A stretch of 64,000 bases of DNA from Porticoccaceae bacterium. Its GTDB lineage: Bacteria; Pseudomonadota; Gammaproteobacteria; Pseudomonadales; Porticoccaceae. The notes below the pieces were generated by a model. That model worked only from the letters and a program-made list of their open reading frames with translations, was not told where the DNA came from and searched no databases. Position numbers and translations under genes: made by a program. This document shows, in pieces, positions 46,486-54,984 of this stretch; position 1 is the stretch's first letter; each line of letters begins with the position of its first letter. The DNA is taken from assembly GCA_018663035.1 (NCBI GenBank), contig JABJEX010000014.1, positions 1-64,000 on the forward strand. Direction: 5' to 3'.

Positions 46486-47310
46486 ATGAAATTCACCAAA
46501 ATGCACGGCCTAGGCAATGACTTTGTGGTTATCGATGCCGTGACTCAAAATGTGCGGGTCTCGGCCTCAATGGTAAAGCGCCTCGCCAACCGCTCGATGG
46601 GGATTGGCTGCGATCAGGTGCTAGTGATAGAGCCACCTTCGGACAGCAATATCGACTTCAACTATCGCATCTTTAATCAGGACGGTGGTGAGGTTGAACA
46701 GTGCGGCAATGGAGCCAGGTGTCTGGCCAGATATGTTAAGGATCGTCAGTTAACAGGCAAAAACCCAATTCGGGTCAAAACCATGAATCGGGTGATGACC
46801 CTAGAATTAATGGATAATAAGCTGGTCAGGGTAGACATTGGAGTCCCTCAGTTTGAGCCGAGTGAAATTCCCTTTGAAACTGATCAGCGGGCGCTGCTGT
46901 ATCCTATCGACGTGGACGGCAAAAGCTACGAGATCGCCGCTGTGTCCATCGGTAATCCTCATGCAGTTCTGCAGGTCGATGATATCGACAACGCGCCTGT
47001 ATCTGAGCTGGGTGCCAAACTAGAAAGCCACCCAAGATTTCCAAATAAGGTCAACGTTGGGTTTATGCAAATTGTCGACCGCGAAAATATTAATTTGCGA
47101 GTCTTTGAACGGGGGGTTGGTGAAACTCGCGCCTGCGGTTCTGGCGCCTGTGCCGCTGCAGTGGCAGCCATGCAACAGGAACTGGTAGACTCATCAGTGA
47201 CGGTTCATCTCACCGGTGGTGACCTGCGCATAAACTGGCGAGGTAGTAGCGAACCGATTTTAATGACTGGACCAGCAGTCAGTGTTTTTCATGGGCGAAT
47301 ACGAATATGA
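46486..47310 (+). CDS. dapF: Diaminopimelate epimerase
   Basis: KMHGLGNDFVVID, QCGNGARCLARYV, ACGSGACAAAVA. Confidence 0.97.
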   Translation: MKFTKMHGLGNDFVVIDAVTQNVRVSASMVKRLANRSMGIGCDQVLVIEPPSDSNIDFNYRIFNQDGGEVEQCGNGARCLARYVKDRQLTGKNPIRVKTMNRVMTLELMDNKLVRVDIGVPQFEPSEIPFETDQRALLYPIDVDGKSYEIAAVSIGNPHAVLQVDDIDNAPVSELGAKLESHPRFPNKVNVGFMQIVDRENINLRVFERGVGETRACGSGACAAAVAAMQQELVDSSVTVHLTGGDLRINWRGSSEPILMTGPAVSVFHGRIRI

Positions 47311-47987
47311 GTGAAGAAAAACAAATCGACTCAACGGAAGAAGTCGTGCGTGAATTCCTCCGCGACAACCCGGACTTTTTAGATCAAAATCCGGATGTAC
47401 TTGAGTCACTAACACTGCCACACGATAGTGGGAGTGCCGTTTCTCTGGTTGAGCGTCAAGTAGGTGTGATGCGTGATCGTATTAAAGAGATGCGCGGTCG
47501 CCTAGACAATATGCTTACCACAGCCCATGATAATGATCTGCTGTTTGAAAAAACCAAACGTCTAGTATTAAATTTATTAGACGCAAAAACCCTACCTGCA
47601 ATGATAGAAGTTCTCTACGATAGTCTGGGTAAAGACTTTGCTATAGATTTCTACAGCCTGACGCTTCTTGGCGATGAAAATGAAATTCCTCGTACCCTGG
47701 CCCGCGTCTCGAGCCTCGAAAAAGCTAATGACCAAGTGGGTACTTTGCTGAGCTCAAATCGTGCGGTTTGCGGTGTACTGCGCGAGGAAGAAATGACCTT
47801 TTTATTTGGTGAAAAAGGCCTTCAGGTTGGGTCTGTAGCTGCCGTGCCTCTCCGCTACAACAACCTGTATGGTATTCTAGCGCTAGGTAATGCCGACCCC
47901 AATTTTTACAAAAGCAGCATGGGTACGCTTTTCTTGAGTTATATCTCTGAGGTACTCAACCGAGTTTTACCCAAGCATCTTGCCTGA
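47307..47987 (+). CDS. DUF484 family protein (GAF-like)
   Basis: VVREFLRDNPDFLDQNPDVLESLTLPHDSGSAVSLVERQ; follows dapF. Confidence 0.92.
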   Translation: MSEEKQIDSTEEVVREFLRDNPDFLDQNPDVLESLTLPHDSGSAVSLVERQVGVMRDRIKEMRGRLDNMLTTAHDNDLLFEKTKRLVLNLLDAKTLPAMIEVLYDSLGKDFAIDFYSLTLLGDENEIPRTLARVSSLEKANDQVGTLLSSNRAVCGVLREEEMTFLFGEKGLQVGSVAAVPLRYNNLYGILALGNADPNFYKSSMGTLFLSYISEVLNRVLPKHLA

Positions 47988-47990
47988 GTC

Positions 47991-50477
47991 TTAGCGGCGT
48001 TTCTTTTTCCCTTTGCTCGCAGAAGGCTTTCCAGCAGCACCTCTGGCGGGCCTAGCTTTGCGCTTTTTAGTGGTAGACTTTTTCTTGCCCTCAACAATCT
48101 TCTTTTTGCCAGTCTTAACCCGGCTACTGCGTTTCTTCTCGTGCTCTGAGGCGAGTTCGGCCGCTCTAGAAGAGACTCGAGCTCTGTCGCCATTACCTGC
48201 CTTTCCACGGCTTTTGAACGGTTTTCCCTGCGCCTCAATGTTAGAGCCATCCATAAGTTCAAAATCTATTTTACGCTCTTGTAAATTGACCGCTGCTACT
48301 TTGACCCGCAATTTTTGGCCCAGTCGAAATATTCTCCCAGTGCGTTCACCCACCATACGGTGGTGGGAGGCCTCATGATAATAGTAGTCTTTGGGTAGAC
48401 CAGTGACGTGAATGAGCCCCTCCACATGGAGGTCATCGAGCATAACGAATAAGCCAAAGCCGGTCACCGCACTGACTACACCAGAGTACTGCTCGCCAAC
48501 TCTATCCATTAAATATTCGCATTTAAGCCAGTTGACCACATCCCTGGTCGCCTCGTCAGCGCGGCGCTCAGTAACTGACAGATGCTCTCCAGTCTGGTCG
48601 AGGCGGCCTAGGTCATAGGGATATATAGTTTGTGGCTCTAGTAGCGTTGCTCCAGGTACTCGCTGTACCGCAGAGGTTTTTTTCTTACTTCTAATCAAAC
48701 TGCGAATAGCTCGGTGAACCAGCAGATCTGCGTAGCGACGAATCGGCGAGGTGAAGTGGCTATAGGCGTCGAATGCCAATCCAAAATGTCCTAAATTTTC
48801 TGGCTGGTACACCGCTTGGCTCATCGAGCGCAGCATGACTGACTGAATAATTGCTGCATCATCGCGGCCTTTGACTGCCCGAAGAACCCGCTGGTAGTCC
48901 TCGGGCTGAGGATCATCACCGCCTCCAAGGCCAATACCCAACTCTCCCAGAAAATCACGAACCGATGTCAGTCTCTCCTCGCTTGGGCCCTCATGGACAC
49001 GAAATAGAGCCGGAATCTTTACTTTGTCTAAAAATTCAGCGGCACAGACATTCGCGCAGAGCATACACTCTTCAATCAGACGGTGTGCCTCTGTGCGATC
49101 AACAGGAATAATCTGACTAATTTTGCGCTGACTATCAAAGAGAATGCGAGCTTCTTGACTATCGAAGTCAATAGCGCCACGTTTAGCTCTGCGTCTATGA
49201 AGCACCTTATAGAGATCATGTAGCGCATCAACCTCAGGTAAAATAGCTGCAAACTGCTTGCGGATGCCCGATCGACTTTCCTGATCACGCTCCGCGATGA
49301 TTTGCGCTACCTGCGTGTAGGTGGTTCTGGCATGGGAGTGCATTATGCCTTCATAGAACTGGTAACGACTTACATCACCCTCAGCACTAATCTGCATCTC
49401 GCAGACCATGCAGAGGCGATCTTCTGCCGGGTTTAATGAACACAGACCATTCGATAGCTTCTCGGGCAACATGGGTACCACATGATTGGGGAAATAAACG
49501 GAGTTACCCCGCTCAAAGGCTTCGGTATCTAAAGCTGAGCCTACACTGACATAATGAGATACATCGGCAATCGCCACAATCAGTGTCCAGCCTCCCCGCG
49601 GCTTGGGCTGACAATACACTGCATCGTCGAAATCTCGAGCATCTTCTCCATCAATGGTGATCAACGGTGTCTTACGCAGATCCACCCGCAAACTACTGTC
49701 ATCAACTTGGTCCGGAATCGCAGCTGTCTCTGCTAATACCTGTTCATTCCATTGGTGAGGAATGCCGTAGTTACGAATAGACATATCGATTTCTAAGCCA
49801 GGGTCCAAATGGTCGCCCAAAACCTCAGAAATATAACCAACAGGCAAGCTGTTACGAGACGGTGGCTCTGATATTTCAACCACCACAATCTGCCCCGAAG
49901 TGGCATTTAAGCGCCTATCGCCAGGGATTAGGACATCTTGACTGATGCGCGGATTATCTGGGCGAACAAAATTTATACCGCTCTCGCAGAAAAAACGGCC
50001 CACCAACTGAGTGGTTTTGCGCTCAACCACATCGACCAAGCTACCTTCGGGCCGACCGCGTCGATCCCAGCCAGCAATTCTAACCAGCACAATATCGCCA
50101 TCAAAAACACGCCGCATCTGTGCACTTGATAGATAAATATCCTGTCCATCACCCTGGACTGGGGAGACAAAACCATAGCCTTCAGGATGACCTATGATCC
50201 TGCCCTTGACCAAATTAAGCTTATCTAGAGTGCCATAACCTCCACGCCTGTTGCGTGCCACCTGACCATCTCGCTCCATTGCTCTAAGGCGACGACGCAT
50301 GGCTTCTATCTGATCTTCATCAGTCAGTTGAAGAGCTACGCAAATTTCTTCATGGGTTACAGGGCCAATACTTTCGCTGAGGTAATCGATCACAAACTCA
50401 CGACTTGGGATGGGTCGCTGATAATTAGCGGCTTCTCGATTAGCAAAGGGATCATTCTGTTTGGATTTTTTTGACAT
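47991..50477 (-). CDS. rnr: Ribonuclease R
   Basis: TIDGEDARDFDDAVYC, HFTSPIRRYADLLVHRAIR, S1 domain, Lys/Arg-rich tail. Confidence 0.96.
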   Translation of the reverse strand: MSKKSKQNDPFANREAANYQRPIPSREFVIDYLSESIGPVTHEEICVALQLTDEDQIEAMRRRLRAMERDGQVARNRRGGYGTLDKLNLVKGRIIGHPEGYGFVSPVQGDGQDIYLSSAQMRRVFDGDIVLVRIAGWDRRGRPEGSLVDVVERKTTQLVGRFFCESGINFVRPDNPRISQDVLIPGDRRLNATSGQIVVVEISEPPSRNSLPVGYISEVLGDHLDPGLEIDMSIRNYGIPHQWNEQVLAETAAIPDQVDDSSLRVDLRKTPLITIDGEDARDFDDAVYCQPKPRGGWTLIVAIADVSHYVSVGSALDTEAFERGNSVYFPNHVVPMLPEKLSNGLCSLNPAEDRLCMVCEMQISAEGDVSRYQFYEGIMHSHARTTYTQVAQIIAERDQESRSGIRKQFAAILPEVDALHDLYKVLHRRRAKRGAIDFDSQEARILFDSQRKISQIIPVDRTEAHRLIEECMLCANVCAAEFLDKVKIPALFRVHEGPSEERLTSVRDFLGELGIGLGGGDDPQPEDYQRVLRAVKGRDDAAIIQSVMLRSMSQAVYQPENLGHFGLAFDAYSHFTSPIRRYADLLVHRAIRSLIRSKKKTSAVQRVPGATLLEPQTIYPYDLGRLDQTGEHLSVTERRADEATRDVVNWLKCEYLMDRVGEQYSGVVSAVTGFGLFVMLDDLHVEGLIHVTGLPKDYYYHEASHHRMVGERTGRIFRLGQKLRVKVAAVNLQERKIDFELMDGSNIEAQGKPFKSRGKAGNGDRARVSSRAAELASEHEKKRSSRVKTGKKKIVEGKKKSTTKKRKARPARGAAGKPSASKGKKKRR

Positions 50478-50734
50478 AAATATTCTAGATAGTAAGGCTT
50501 CTTCACCACAGTCTATGGCCTAACGCCCTAGGAGTAAAAGCAATTCTGACCCGCATGGCGGTGTTTAACAGAGAGGAGCTGAGCCCTAGCAGAGAAACTA
50601 GCAGAGAAAGAAGCGGCAGAAACAAAGAAAGTAAGACAAAAAAAACCAAAGTCAAGGGGCTTCGGGAATTTACCAGATTACAACATGGGGAAACCAAAAC
50701 ACGCGAAAAGTGTTAATAATCTAAAGATTGACCC

Positions 50735-50766
50735 GCGCCCTCCGTGGCGCACGACATCCAAGTCGT
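50735..50766 (-). other. Two adjacent perfect hairpins with GGA-containing loops (minus strand); possible structured RNA or tRNA relic
   Basis: Minus strand: ACGAC-TTGGAT-GTCGT immediately followed by GCGCC-ACGGAG-GGCGC, read directly. Confidence 0.45.
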
Positions 50767-51019
50767 CTATACCGCACAAACTGGTAGCAAACGAAACATA
50801 ACAACTGATCAAGCTTCTATCCTTTGAAGTCAACTTCCTGTCAACCTAGCTCTCAAACTTCCTGTTTATCAGTGTTGTCTTTCTTACAGCAGTGTAGGTC
50901 TGTGTATTTTTACCAGTAAAGTCCCTGTCAAAGCTTCATGCCAAGGAGTCAATGCTAGGTAATAAGATAGAGGGTTTACCGAGATAAATAAATTACACTG
51001 ACGAGTTAGTACTAAAGTA

Positions 51020-52102
51020 CTAATTTTCAGCATTTCTTTCGAAGAAGTCTTGGATATGCTGGCGGATAAACTGCACCTTTTTAAGGTTCTCTTCCACTGC
51101 TGAAGAGCTGTAGGTCGCCCTAAACTCTAATACGAGTTCTCGCAACTCAGACATACCATAGAGCCCGCAAAGACCCATTAAGTCATGGATAATCTGCCTT
51201 AGACTCGTTTTCTCATCGACCGTCAATTGCTGTTCGAGCCGATTTAAATTGTCAAACAGTGCCTTTTTTAGTTCCTGAGCGGGGATAACCGAGGCCAATA
51301 AGCCGCCAGTTTGCTGTTCCGGTAGTTTACGCTGGTCCCTCAGGGCGCTGAGAATGGCGTTTACCAGATTGACTTCTTCTAAAGGCTTAGACTGGATGCT
51401 AACCGCACCTGCCGATAGCATTCTCTGGTGCTCTGCCTGAGTAATATCGGCAGTGAGCCCAATAATCGGAGGGCTTTCACCGGATTGCTGCATAATAGCC
51501 TCGCAGGCTGCTACACCGTCAACCACCGGCATATGGATGTCCATAAGAACAGCATCAACATGCAGTTCGTCTGCTAGGTCAATAGCCTCTTGGCCATTGT
51601 TAACCACCATACAGGTTGCCCCATAACCCTCCAGTAGTTTTAGAATTAGCTTTTGATTAAATGGGTTGTCTTCGGCAATCAATATAATTAACCCCGACAG
51701 TAGTGGCTCTGGCGCAAGGCCCTTGCTATCGGATGGTTTCTCGGAATTTTCCGGGTCAACCTCTGATAAACAGCAGGTAAAGCTAATTGTTGAACCATGA
51801 TTTTCTCTGCTCTCAATACTCACATCACCACCCATGGTTTGGGCCAGGCGCTTACAAATCGACAGACCCAGACCTGTCCCTCCATAGCGTCGATTAATGG
51901 AAGTATCTTCCTGAGCAAATGGCTCAAATAGGCTGGGAATTTTATCTTTGGCAATACCTTTACCTGAATCAGATACAGAGCATTGCAAAGTAAGCACGCC
52001 GTTTTTTTGCGAGAGAGCCTCTATCTTAAGGCGCACAAAACCCTGATCGGTAAACTTAATTGCGTTATTGATTAGGTTGGCAACTATCTGAGAGAGACGC
52101 AC
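51020..52102 (-). pseudogene. Headless hybrid histidine kinase fragment (HATPase-REC-HPt, BarA/GacS-like), sensor and HisKA regions missing
   Basis: ANLINNAIKFT, GGTGLGLSICKRL, ILIAEDNPFNQKL...VLMDIHMPVVDG, HPt HDLMGLCGLYGM; frame opens at TAA (52130-52132) followed by KPQALCGDPVRLSQIV. Confidence 0.8.
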
Positions 52103-52520
52103 AGGATCGCCACACAGAGCCTGCGGCTTTTACCGTGATATAACCAGAAAAATCTATGGATGAAAGCAGACTGGTGGTGTTCGCCGGGGAGTTTTCAAGC
52201 GTTTTATCTAGGCTGCCCAAAGCAATACCCTCAAAAGCGAGCATGTTTTGCATGTCTGGCGTCCGGTGATCATTAGCGCTGCCCCCCTGCCAAAATGCGA
52301 CCGAGGTGATCTGCGCGATACTACCTGCAGTTACCTGACAACTGGGGACACAGACACCGTAATGTTGATCAATACTGCCATCTCCGTCGATATCTACCCC
52401 ACCCAGACTGTTATTTTTGTCTGCCTCCCAAATACTCAGTAAATTGATGGTGTCAGACAGTGCTGAGTTGGCGGTAAATGAGCAGAGGGTAACAACAATA
52501 AGTACTAATACCTTTTTCAT
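52065..52520 (-). CDS. Predicted secreted protein, C-terminus replaced by out-of-frame kinase DNA
   Basis: Signal peptide MKKVLVLIVVTLCSFTANSALS; ...DFSGYITVKAAGSVWRSCASLSDSCQPNQ where the tail is the kinase sequence in another frame. Confidence 0.65.
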   Translation of the reverse strand: MKKVLVLIVVTLCSFTANSALSDTINLLSIWEADKNNSLGGVDIDGDGSIDQHYGVCVPSCQVTAGSIAQITSVAFWQGGSANDHRTPDMQNMLAFEGIALGSLDKTLENSPANTTSLLSSIDFSGYITVKAAGSVWRSCASLSDSCQPNQ

Positions 52521-52604
52521 AGCTCATCCTTGAATGTCATTCGATGATAGGGGGCTAAACTATCAACTCCAGTATTCGGCCCTGCAAAAATCTCTGGTAC
52601 CGAA

Positions 52605-52626
52605 AAATGTGAACCATTTCACATTT
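52605..52626. promoter_or_regulatory. CRP/Vfr-type binding site
   Basis: AAATGTGA-ACCATT-TCACATTT, full TGTGA-N6-TCACA palindrome, about 95 bp upstream of the ATG at 52520. Confidence 0.75.
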
Positions 52627-52686
52627 TACCGCTGGCAAAATTAAAGATAGACCATGGCAGCTGACAGTCAAGAATCGGAGGCAACA

Positions 52687-52715
52687 AAAAAGGCGATCCA
52701 ACGGATCGCCTTTTT
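52687..52715 (-). terminator. Rho-independent terminator of the rpsP-rimM-trmD-rplS operon
   Basis: AAAAAGGCGATCC-AAC-GGATCGCCTTTTT. Confidence 0.9.
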
Positions 52716-52738
52716 CGATATCTGGGAGCAAATATTGC

Positions 52739-53095
52739 TTAACCCAGTTTTTCCTTAATGCGCGCAGATCGGCCTGAACGCTCGCGCAGGTAGTACAGTT
52801 TGGCACGGCGCACAGCACCGCGGCGCTTAACTTCAATACTGTCAACTAGCGGGCTGTAGGTCTGAAAAGTACGCTCAACACCAATACCGTTAGAGATTTT
52901 ACGCACGGTAAATGCAGAATTCAGTTGGCGGTTGCGCTTAGCCAAAACAACGCCTTCAAATGCCTGTAAACGCTCACGGGTGCCTTCTTTTACTTTTACC
53001 TGAACGACCACAGTATCACCAGGGCTAAACTCAGGGATTTCTTTACTCATCTGCTCTTTTTCAAGTGCAGCAATGATAGATGTTTTGTTACTCAT
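52739..53095 (-). CDS. rplS: 50S ribosomal protein L19
   Basis: [34 protein letters not shown]; start assigned MSNKTS. Confidence 0.97.
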   Translation of the reverse strand: MSNKTSIIAALEKEQMSKEIPEFSPGDTVVVQVKVKEGTRERLQAFEGVVLAKRNRQLNSAFTVRKISNGIGVERTFQTYSPLVDSIEVKRRGAVRRAKLYYLRERSGRSARIKEKLG

Positions 53096-53167
53096 TTCTT
53101 GCTCCTCAATTTTCATTGGTTGGTGGCATGCCACCTGTTTTAGAGCTCTGTACAGAGAGGATGAACA

Positions 53168-53920
53168 TTATCCGTTGCCATCATCTGCCAGCGCATCACT
53201 CGCTTCCCTAAGTAAGGCCTGCTGCTCTTTATTAAGCCGCAGCCTGTCCATTAAGTCTGGTCTTCTCTGTTGGGTTCGCACAAGAGACTGCTGCAAACGC
53301 CAACGTCTTATTTTTTCATGGTTACCCGAAAGTAAAACTTCCGGAACCGATTGCCCCTGGTAGTCTTCTGGCCGCGTGTAGTGCGGGCAGTCCAACAGAC
53401 CATCGGCAAACGAATCTTGGTCGGCCGAGTCTTGATGACCAAGAGCTCCTGGCAACTGGCGTATCAGTGCATCCACCAATACCATTGCAGGAAGTTCTCC
53501 GCCACTGAGAACATAGTCTCCTATTGACCATTCCTCGTCGACTTCCAGCTGAATCAATCTCTCGTCAATCCCTTCATATCGTCCTGCTATCAATATGAGA
53601 GACTTCTGATCGGCAAATCCATTTACGGCCTGTTGGTTCAATACTCTACCCTGCGGGGATAGATAGACCACCAGTGTATCTTGGCCTGCCCATTCTCTGG
53701 CGGCGGCTATGGCACAGCGCAGCGGCTCTACCATCATCACCATACCAGGACCGCCACCGTAGGGCCGGTCGTCGACCGTCTCATGACGATCTTGGGTATA
53801 CTCTCTAGGGTTAAAGCTGGTTAATTCCACCAGACCCTGTTTTACAGCCCGACCACTGATTCCATAGTCGGCTACTGCAGTAAACATCTCTGGGAACAGG
53901 GTAATCAATGCAATTTTCAT
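53168..53920 (-). CDS. trmD: tRNA (guanine(37)-N1)-methyltransferase
   Basis: [46 protein letters not shown]. Confidence 0.97.
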   Translation of the reverse strand: MKIALITLFPEMFTAVADYGISGRAVKQGLVELTSFNPREYTQDRHETVDDRPYGGGPGMVMMVEPLRCAIAAAREWAGQDTLVVYLSPQGRVLNQQAVNGFADQKSLILIAGRYEGIDERLIQLEVDEEWSIGDYVLSGGELPAMVLVDALIRQLPGALGHQDSADQDSFADGLLDCPHYTRPEDYQGQSVPEVLLSGNHEKIRRWRLQQSLVRTQQRRPDLMDRLRLNKEQQALLREASDALADDGNG

Positions 53921-53964
53921 TCATCTCACCTCTGTGCCCACCACTATTTTTTGCCCGTGGAACC

Positions 53965-54486
53965 CTAAAATTCGGGATCCCAAATCACGTCAATCCTTTG
54001 CGCTTCTAGGTCTATCTTGGTAACAAACTGTTCTGCATAGGGGATTAATCGCTCTTCGCGATCTATACTCTGTGCATCTCCCTTTAGCACTAGAACGTCA
54101 TTGGCGCCGGTCTCTAGCAAGGACTTAACCAGGCCCAAACGGATCTCTCGACCCTCAAAATGGCTATAGACAACCAAGCCTTCCAGCTGGTGCCAATAAA
54201 AATCTTCATTATCAAGGCTCGGCAGTAGAGACTTATCAACGCGTATGTCCTGTTGGCACCAGGCGCGCGCTAAGTCTCGGTCATCGATACCTTTAATATG
54301 GACAATCAGACCGTCGCCATGTCGCTTCCAGTCGTCTACAGTAACCTGCTTGAGACCTTGGGCAGTGGCAACCCACCAGGGTTGATAGTCCATCACTGCG
54401 TCCATCTGCTCGGTATACGAGAATACTTTTACCCATCCGCGAATACCAAATACTGCTGTAATACGCCCTACTACAAGTGTTTCCAA
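53965..54486 (-). CDS. rimM: Ribosome maturation factor RimM
   Basis: VVGRITAVFGIRGWVKV; operon position. Confidence 0.95.
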   Translation of the reverse strand: METLVVGRITAVFGIRGWVKVFSYTEQMDAVMDYQPWWVATAQGLKQVTVDDWKRHGDGLIVHIKGIDDRDLARAWCQQDIRVDKSLLPSLDNEDFYWHQLEGLVVYSHFEGREIRLGLVKSLLETGANDVLVLKGDAQSIDREERLIPYAEQFVTKIDLEAQRIDVIWDPEF

Positions 54487-54511
54487 AGAACTACTCCCGG
54501 GCTACACAGTC

Positions 54512-54763
54512 TTAGGCTGCAGCTTTGGCGGCCTCTTTGAGCAACGCAGAAACGCGATCACTAACCTGAGCTCCCTGGCCCTGCCAGAATGTGGCACGCT
54601 CAAGGTCTACGCGCAGGCGCTCTTCGGCACCGCGGGCTACTGGGTTAAAAAAGCCAATGCGCTCAATGTATCGAGCGTCGCGTGCGTTACGCGAATCGGA
54701 AACTGTGATGTGGTAAAAGGGGCGTTTCTTGGCGCCACCACGAGCCAATCTAATTGTTACCAT
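54512..54763 (-). CDS. rpsP: 30S ribosomal protein S16
   Basis: [41 protein letters not shown]. Confidence 0.97.
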   Translation of the reverse strand: MVTIRLARGGAKKRPFYHITVSDSRNARDARYIERIGFFNPVARGAEERLRVDLERATFWQGQGAQVSDRVSALLKEAAKAAA

Positions 54764-54984
54764 TTACTGTAATCCTGTGTTCAAGCGGCCTAATCGCCAG
54801 ACTTGATGCATTTAAATTTCTAATTTCGCGAACGCTCGGCATTTATAGCCTGAGCCCCACGAAAGGCGCGGTATATTACGCCAAAAGGCGATGAAAGGAA
54901 ACTACTTTTGCTGCTATTTACCTAGCTTTGCTAGACCGCAATTTGAGGCCAAAATAACTGACCTTTGGAGGCTGTCGCAGCAAG

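Noticed and set aside
47991-48140. Long Lys/Arg-rich low-complexity tail of RNase R
   Set aside because: Usual feature of gammaproteobacterial RNase R.
50503-50697. 64-aa hydrophobic minus-strand ORF upstream of rnr
   Set aside because: TTG start, no clear RBS, composition explained by the purine-rich complementary strand; not strong enough to call a CDS.
52555-52845. 96-aa minus-strand ORF overlapping rplS and its terminator
   Set aside because: Reads through the CRP box, the terminator and rplS in the wrong frame; spurious.
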